43,703 nt of DNA from UBA1479 sp038109305. GTDB lineage: Bacteria; Pseudomonadota; Alphaproteobacteria; Rhodospirillales; Casp-alpha2. Each line of letters begins with the position of its first letter. The first letter of the stretch is position 1. The notes beneath the pieces are model-generated. The model worked only from the letters and a program-made list of their open reading frames with translations. It was not told the DNA's origin and did no database searches. Location: assembly GCA_038109305.1 (NCBI GenBank), contig JAYNIR010000019.1:1-43703 (forward strand), given 5' to 3'. Shown here in pieces: positions 40,407 through 43,703 of this stretch. The position numbers and the translations under genes were made by a program.

Positions 40407-40498
40407 GGTTTTCTGAAAACCGGCGCACGGTCGCCGTTGATCGCGACGGGCAGGACGGGGCGGCGGCCTCGGCGGGGGTTCAGGGTTTTCTGAACACC
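40405..40498. repeat. Direct repeat that duplicates the last codons of prmA
   Basis: AGGGTTTTCTGAAAACC (40405-40421) and AGGGTTTTCTGAACACC (40482-40498) match at 16 of 17 bases. On the minus strand both end in codons for VFRKP plus stop, the second being the true prmA end (GWRTLVFRKP), the first reading INGDRAPVFRKP. The first copy starts inside the photolyase stop. The repeats suggest a partial duplication and decay of the prmA 3' end. Confidence 0.6.
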
Positions 40499-41373
40499 AG
40501 CGTCCGCCAGCCGTTGTTGGTTTGGTGGCGGACGAGGCGAAGCCCCTGGCGGCGATGGGCGGTGATGACCAGTTGCGCGTCGCGGACCAAAAGGCCCGAG
40601 AGGATCGCGACGCCGCCCGGCGCCAGGTGCATAGCGAGGTCGCGGGACAGTTTGCGGATCGGCCGCGCCAGGATGTTTTCGAAAATCAGGTCGTAGGGTG
40701 CGGCGCGCCGCACCACGGGCGACGCATAACCCGCGCCCGTCACCGCCGTCATCAAATGACCGACGCCGTTGCGCGCAGCGTTGAAGCCAGTGACCCGCGC
40801 GGCTTCGCCATCGATGTCGGACGCCACCACCGGGCAGCGGAAAAGCGCCGCCGCGGCGATACCCAAAATGCCCGAGCCGCACCCCATGTCGAGCACGCGG
40901 CCCGGGCGGAAGCCGCGGGCGATGCGCGAAAGGCTCAGGAGGCAGCCCGCCGTCGAGCCGTGTTCGCCCGAGCCGAAGGCCGTCCCCGCATCCAGCATGA
41001 CCGGGATCAAGCCGCCCGACGGCGCGTCGCCCCAGTGCGAACCGTGAATGAAAAACCGGCCGATTTGGAGTGCCGGAAATTCAAACACGTTGTCGGCGAG
41101 CCAGTCCTTGGGCGGCACCAGGTCGTAGACGGGTTCTGGCGCGTCGCCGTTGGAAAAGGCGGTGTTGAGCGCGGCCTTGAGCAGCGCGCGGTCCGGTTCG
41201 TCCGGCGCCAGGCCCTCGACCCGGACGGCGACGATCCGGTCCTTGTCGTCCCGGTCGAGAAACGTCGAAACGCTGAGGCACAAGGGCTCCAGGCAGGCTT
41301 CCAGGATCGGCCCGGCGTCGGGCGGCGCGGTGAAACGGATGGACCAGAGAAACCGGCTATCGGGTTTGTTCAC
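40480..41373 (-). CDS. prmA: Ribosomal protein L11 methyltransferase
   Basis: 297 residues, normal length. N-terminal substrate-recognition domain, then SAM-binding motif VLDMGCGSGILGIAAAALF, VVASDIDGEAARVTGFNAAR and the ENILARPIRKL block (family NILAxPL) near the end; IPVMLDAGTAFGSGEHGST is the PrmA-specific loop. It trimethylates ribosomal protein L11. Its start overlaps the uvrD stop by four bases (ATGA), so the two are co-translated. Confidence 0.95.
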   Translation of the reverse strand: MNKPDSRFLWSIRFTAPPDAGPILEACLEPLCLSVSTFLDRDDKDRIVAVRVEGLAPDEPDRALLKAALNTAFSNGDAPEPVYDLVPPKDWLADNVFEFPALQIGRFFIHGSHWGDAPSGGLIPVMLDAGTAFGSGEHGSTAGCLLSLSRIARGFRPGRVLDMGCGSGILGIAAAALFRCPVVASDIDGEAARVTGFNAARNGVGHLMTAVTGAGYASPVVRRAAPYDLIFENILARPIRKLSRDLAMHLAPGGVAILSGLLVRDAQLVITAHRRQGLRLVRHQTNNGWRTLVFRKP

Positions 41374-43625
41374 GTCACCGGCTCGACAAAGCTGCTCATG
41401 ACTTTTTTGACGCCGGCCTTTTCGAATGCGATCTCGAGCTTTTCGCCTTCCCGCGCGGTGATCCGGCCGTAGCCGAATTTTTGGTGGAAGATGCGGTCGC
41501 CGACGTTGAAGCCCTGGCCGCTGCCGGACCGGTCCTCGACCTGCCAGTCGCCGTCCGAGGCCCCGGCGGCGCCGGCGAACCGGCGATTGCTGCGGCGTTT
41601 TCGGAGCGCCCCCGGAAAGGACGTGCCCTGATCGGAAAGCGCGCCGTAGCCGCGGCCTGAATAAAGCCCCGGTTCCTGCCGCCGGTCGACGTTATCTTCT
41701 GGCAGTTCGTCGACAAAGCGGGACGGGATCGCCGTCTGCCATTGGCCGTAGACCCGCCGGTTGGCAGCGAAGGACACGGCCGCGCGCTGTTTGGCGCGGG
41801 TCAGCCCGACGTAAGCGAGGCGCCGTTCTTCTTCGAGCGCCGCCAGCCCGCCTTCGTCCAGCGCGCGTTGATGCGGGAACAGGCCTTCCTCCCACCCGGG
41901 GAGGAAGACCGTGTCGAATTCCAGACCCTTGGCGCTGTGCAGGGTCATCAGCGAAACCTTGTCGTCGGAGGCGTTCTCCTCGTTCTCCATCACGAGGCTG
42001 ACGTGTTCGAGAAAGCCCGCCAGATTGTCGAAGTCTTCCAGCGCGACGACCATTTCCTTCAGGTTCTCGAGCCGGCCCTGGGCCTCCGGCGCCTTACTTT
42101 CGAGCCACATGTCGGTGTAGCCACTTTCGTCCATCACCATATTCACCAGTTCCGTGTGTTCGGTGGTGGAGACCAGCGACCGCCAGCGGTCGAAATCGTC
42201 CAACAGTCCCCGGAGCGTCGCCCGCGCCTGCGGTTTCAGTTCGTCCGTCTCGGTCAGTTCGCGGGCTGCCTGGGCGAGCGCCAGGCCCCGCGCCCGCGCG
42301 TGCGCATGGACGGTCTGCATCGTCGCGTTGCCGAGCCCGCGTTTCGGCAGGTTGACGATGCGTTCGAACGCTAGATCGTCCGCCGGCTGTGCGACCATGC
42401 GCAGGTAGGCGATAGCGTCGCGGATTTCCTGGCGTTCGTAAAACCGCGGCCCGCCGACCACACGATAGGGCAGGCGCAGGACGATCAGCCGTTCTTCGAA
42501 TTCGCGGGTCTGAAAGCCGGCGCGGACCAGCACCGCGATCTCGTTCAGTTTGTGCCCGCCCGAATGCAGGCTCTCGATCTCGTCGCCGATGACCCGCGCT
42601 TCCTCGTCACCGTCCCACACACCGCGGACGACGACCGGGTCGCCGCCATTGGCTTCGGTCCACAATGTCTTGCCCAGCCGCCCGTCATTGTGCTGGATCA
42701 AGCCCGAGGCGGCGGCCAGGATGTGGGAGGTCGAGCGGTAATTGCGTTCAAGCCGGACAACCTGCGCGCCGGGAAAATCTTTTTCAAAGCGCAGGATGTT
42801 GCCGATCTCCGCCCCCCGCCAGGAATAGATCGATTGGTCGTCGTCGCCGACGCAGCAGATGTTCTTGTGCGATTGCGCCAGCAGGCGCAGCCACAGGTAC
42901 TGGGCGACGTTGGTGTCCTGGTATTCGTCGACCATGATGTAGCGAAACTGATTTTGATATTTCGCCAGAACGTCGGCGTTGTCCAGAAACAGTTCCAGGC
43001 ATAGCAGCAACAGGTCGCCGAAGTCGCACGCGTTCAGCGACGCAAGCCGGTCCTGATATTCCTGATACAGTTCCTGCCCGCGGCCGTCGCACAACACCGC
43101 CGCTTCGCTTTCCGGCAGTTTTTCCGGCGTCAGGCCGCGGTCCTTCCAGCGCTGGATCTGCCCGGAAACGACACGGGCCGGCCAGCGCTTATCATCGATC
43201 TCCATGGCCTGCAGGAATTGTTTGACCAGCCGCACCTGATCGTCCGCATCTAGGATGGTGAAATTCGGTTTGCGGCCGACCAGTTCCGCACTGGCGCGAA
43301 GGATGCGCGCGCCCAGCGCGTGAAAGGTGCCGACCCACCATCCTTCGACCGGCGCGCCGACCAGCCGACCCACCCGTTCGCGCATTTCGCGGGCCGCCTT
43401 GTTGGTGAAGGTGACGGCCAGCACTTCCCACGGCCGGGCTTTCCGCTGCATCAGGATGTGGGCGAGCCGCGTCGTCAGCACGCGGGTCTTGCCGGTGCCG
43501 GCGCCGGCCAGTACCAGGACCGGGCCATCGACCGCCTGCGCGGCTTCGGCCTGGGTCGCGTTCAGCGACGCCAGATAGGGCGGCGGGGCGGCGGGCGCGG
43601 GGGCGGCGGGCGTGGACATGGTCAT
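41370..43625 (-). CDS. uvrD: ATP-dependent DNA helicase UvrD/PcrA
   Basis: 751 residues from ATG 43625 (GGAGGG 13 bases upstream); ATG 43655 and 43619 are alternatives. All superfamily 1A helicase motifs are present: Q motif LNATQAEAA, I (Walker A) AGAGTGKTR, Ia VTFTNKAAREM, II VDEYQDTN, III GDDDQSIYSWRGA, IV LERNYRS, V VSLMTLHSAKGLEFD, VI EERRLAYVGLTRAKQ. The C-terminal tail (about 640-751) is basic and Gly-rich and ends in a Tudor-like domain (FNVGDRIFHQKFGYGRI) that in PcrA/UvrD contacts RNA polymerase. It works in nucleotide-excision and mismatch repair and in fork clearing. It is the first gene of the uvrD-prmA pair. Confidence 0.96.
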   Translation of the reverse strand: MTMSTPAAPAPAAPPPYLASLNATQAEAAQAVDGPVLVLAGAGTGKTRVLTTRLAHILMQRKARPWEVLAVTFTNKAAREMRERVGRLVGAPVEGWWVGTFHALGARILRASAELVGRKPNFTILDADDQVRLVKQFLQAMEIDDKRWPARVVSGQIQRWKDRGLTPEKLPESEAAVLCDGRGQELYQEYQDRLASLNACDFGDLLLLCLELFLDNADVLAKYQNQFRYIMVDEYQDTNVAQYLWLRLLAQSHKNICCVGDDDQSIYSWRGAEIGNILRFEKDFPGAQVVRLERNYRSTSHILAAASGLIQHNDGRLGKTLWTEANGGDPVVVRGVWDGDEEARVIGDEIESLHSGGHKLNEIAVLVRAGFQTREFEERLIVLRLPYRVVGGPRFYERQEIRDAIAYLRMVAQPADDLAFERIVNLPKRGLGNATMQTVHAHARARGLALAQAARELTETDELKPQARATLRGLLDDFDRWRSLVSTTEHTELVNMVMDESGYTDMWLESKAPEAQGRLENLKEMVVALEDFDNLAGFLEHVSLVMENEENASDDKVSLMTLHSAKGLEFDTVFLPGWEEGLFPHQRALDEGGLAALEEERRLAYVGLTRAKQRAAVSFAANRRVYGQWQTAIPSRFVDELPEDNVDRRQEPGLYSGRGYGALSDQGTSFPGALRKRRSNRRFAGAAGASDGDWQVEDRSGSGQGFNVGDRIFHQKFGYGRITAREGEKLEIAFEKAGVKKVMSSFVEPVT

Positions 43626-43703
43626 CTTATATAGGATGCCCTCCGGCGGGGCCATGGCCGCATCCGCTGACCGAGCCGTGATTGGTCCGGTTCGGGGCGC
43701 GGT

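Overview
The window is 43.7 kb of high-GC chromosomal DNA from an alphaproteobacterium, most likely a free-living (probably marine) member of the Rhodospirillales or a neighbouring order. This rests on gene content seen here: a Magnetospirillum/Thalassospira-type porin, the glmU-glmS pair, panB-panC, a coxMSL-type molybdenum hydroxylase operon, tandem lactonase-like metallohydrolases, and the codon bias of the coding frames. There is no phage, transposase, CRISPR array or conjugation gene. Two tRNA genes are present, Arg(ACG) and Val(CAC).

Layout. 1-3.6 kb: a TVP38-type membrane protein cut by the window edge, a mercuric-reductase-like flavoprotein, a decayed histidine kinase and a trans-aconitate methyltransferase, all on the + strand. 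3.6-5.6 kb (-): a gamma-glutamyltransferase lipoprotein whose C-terminus carries an added MliC-like (lysozyme-inhibitor) domain, the most unusual protein here. 5.8-7.5 kb (+): panB-panC for pantothenate. 7.5-12.2 kb (-): a truncated EF-hand/M23 protein, a 47-codon relic of dadA, two tandem MBL-fold hydrolases, a small membrane peptide with a DUF1127-like remnant, gpt, a strong terminator and an OmpA-like lipoprotein. 12.6-22.0 kb (-): a tightly packed ten-gene catabolic operon, in transcription order: redoxin/2OG-oxygenase fusion, HisD-like dehydrogenase, SDR, thioesterase, CoxG, CoxM, CoxS, CoxL, crotonase, alpha/beta hydrolase. 22.3-27.3 kb (+): a B12-type radical SAM protein, an SMR/ArnE-like membrane protein, an MFS carrier and a CaiB-type CoA transferase. 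27.4-30.4 kb: glutathione reductase (-) and a porin (+) with a structured leader and a classic terminator. 30.6-38 kb: an unknown protein, a TPR protein, glmS and glmU, gph, and a TPR/2OG-oxygenase protein. 38.1-38.9 kb: tRNA-Val followed by an AT-richer patch with a 5'-truncated PLD-like gene, probably an island remnant. 39-43.6 kb: photolyase (+), then prmA and uvrD/pcrA (-), which overlap.

How they work together. Most loci are housekeeping: cofactor supply (pan), cell-wall precursor supply (glmU/glmS), purine salvage (gpt), DNA repair (phr, uvrD) and redox defence (gor). The ten-gene operon looks like one pathway: Mo-dependent hydroxylation, alcohol/aldehyde oxidation by HisD-like and SDR enzymes, then CoA-ester hydration and hydrolysis. 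Its substrate cannot be read from sequence. A second theme is gene decay: in the first 10.3 kb four loci are broken remnants, and at least two look like internal-deletion products that kept both gene ends.
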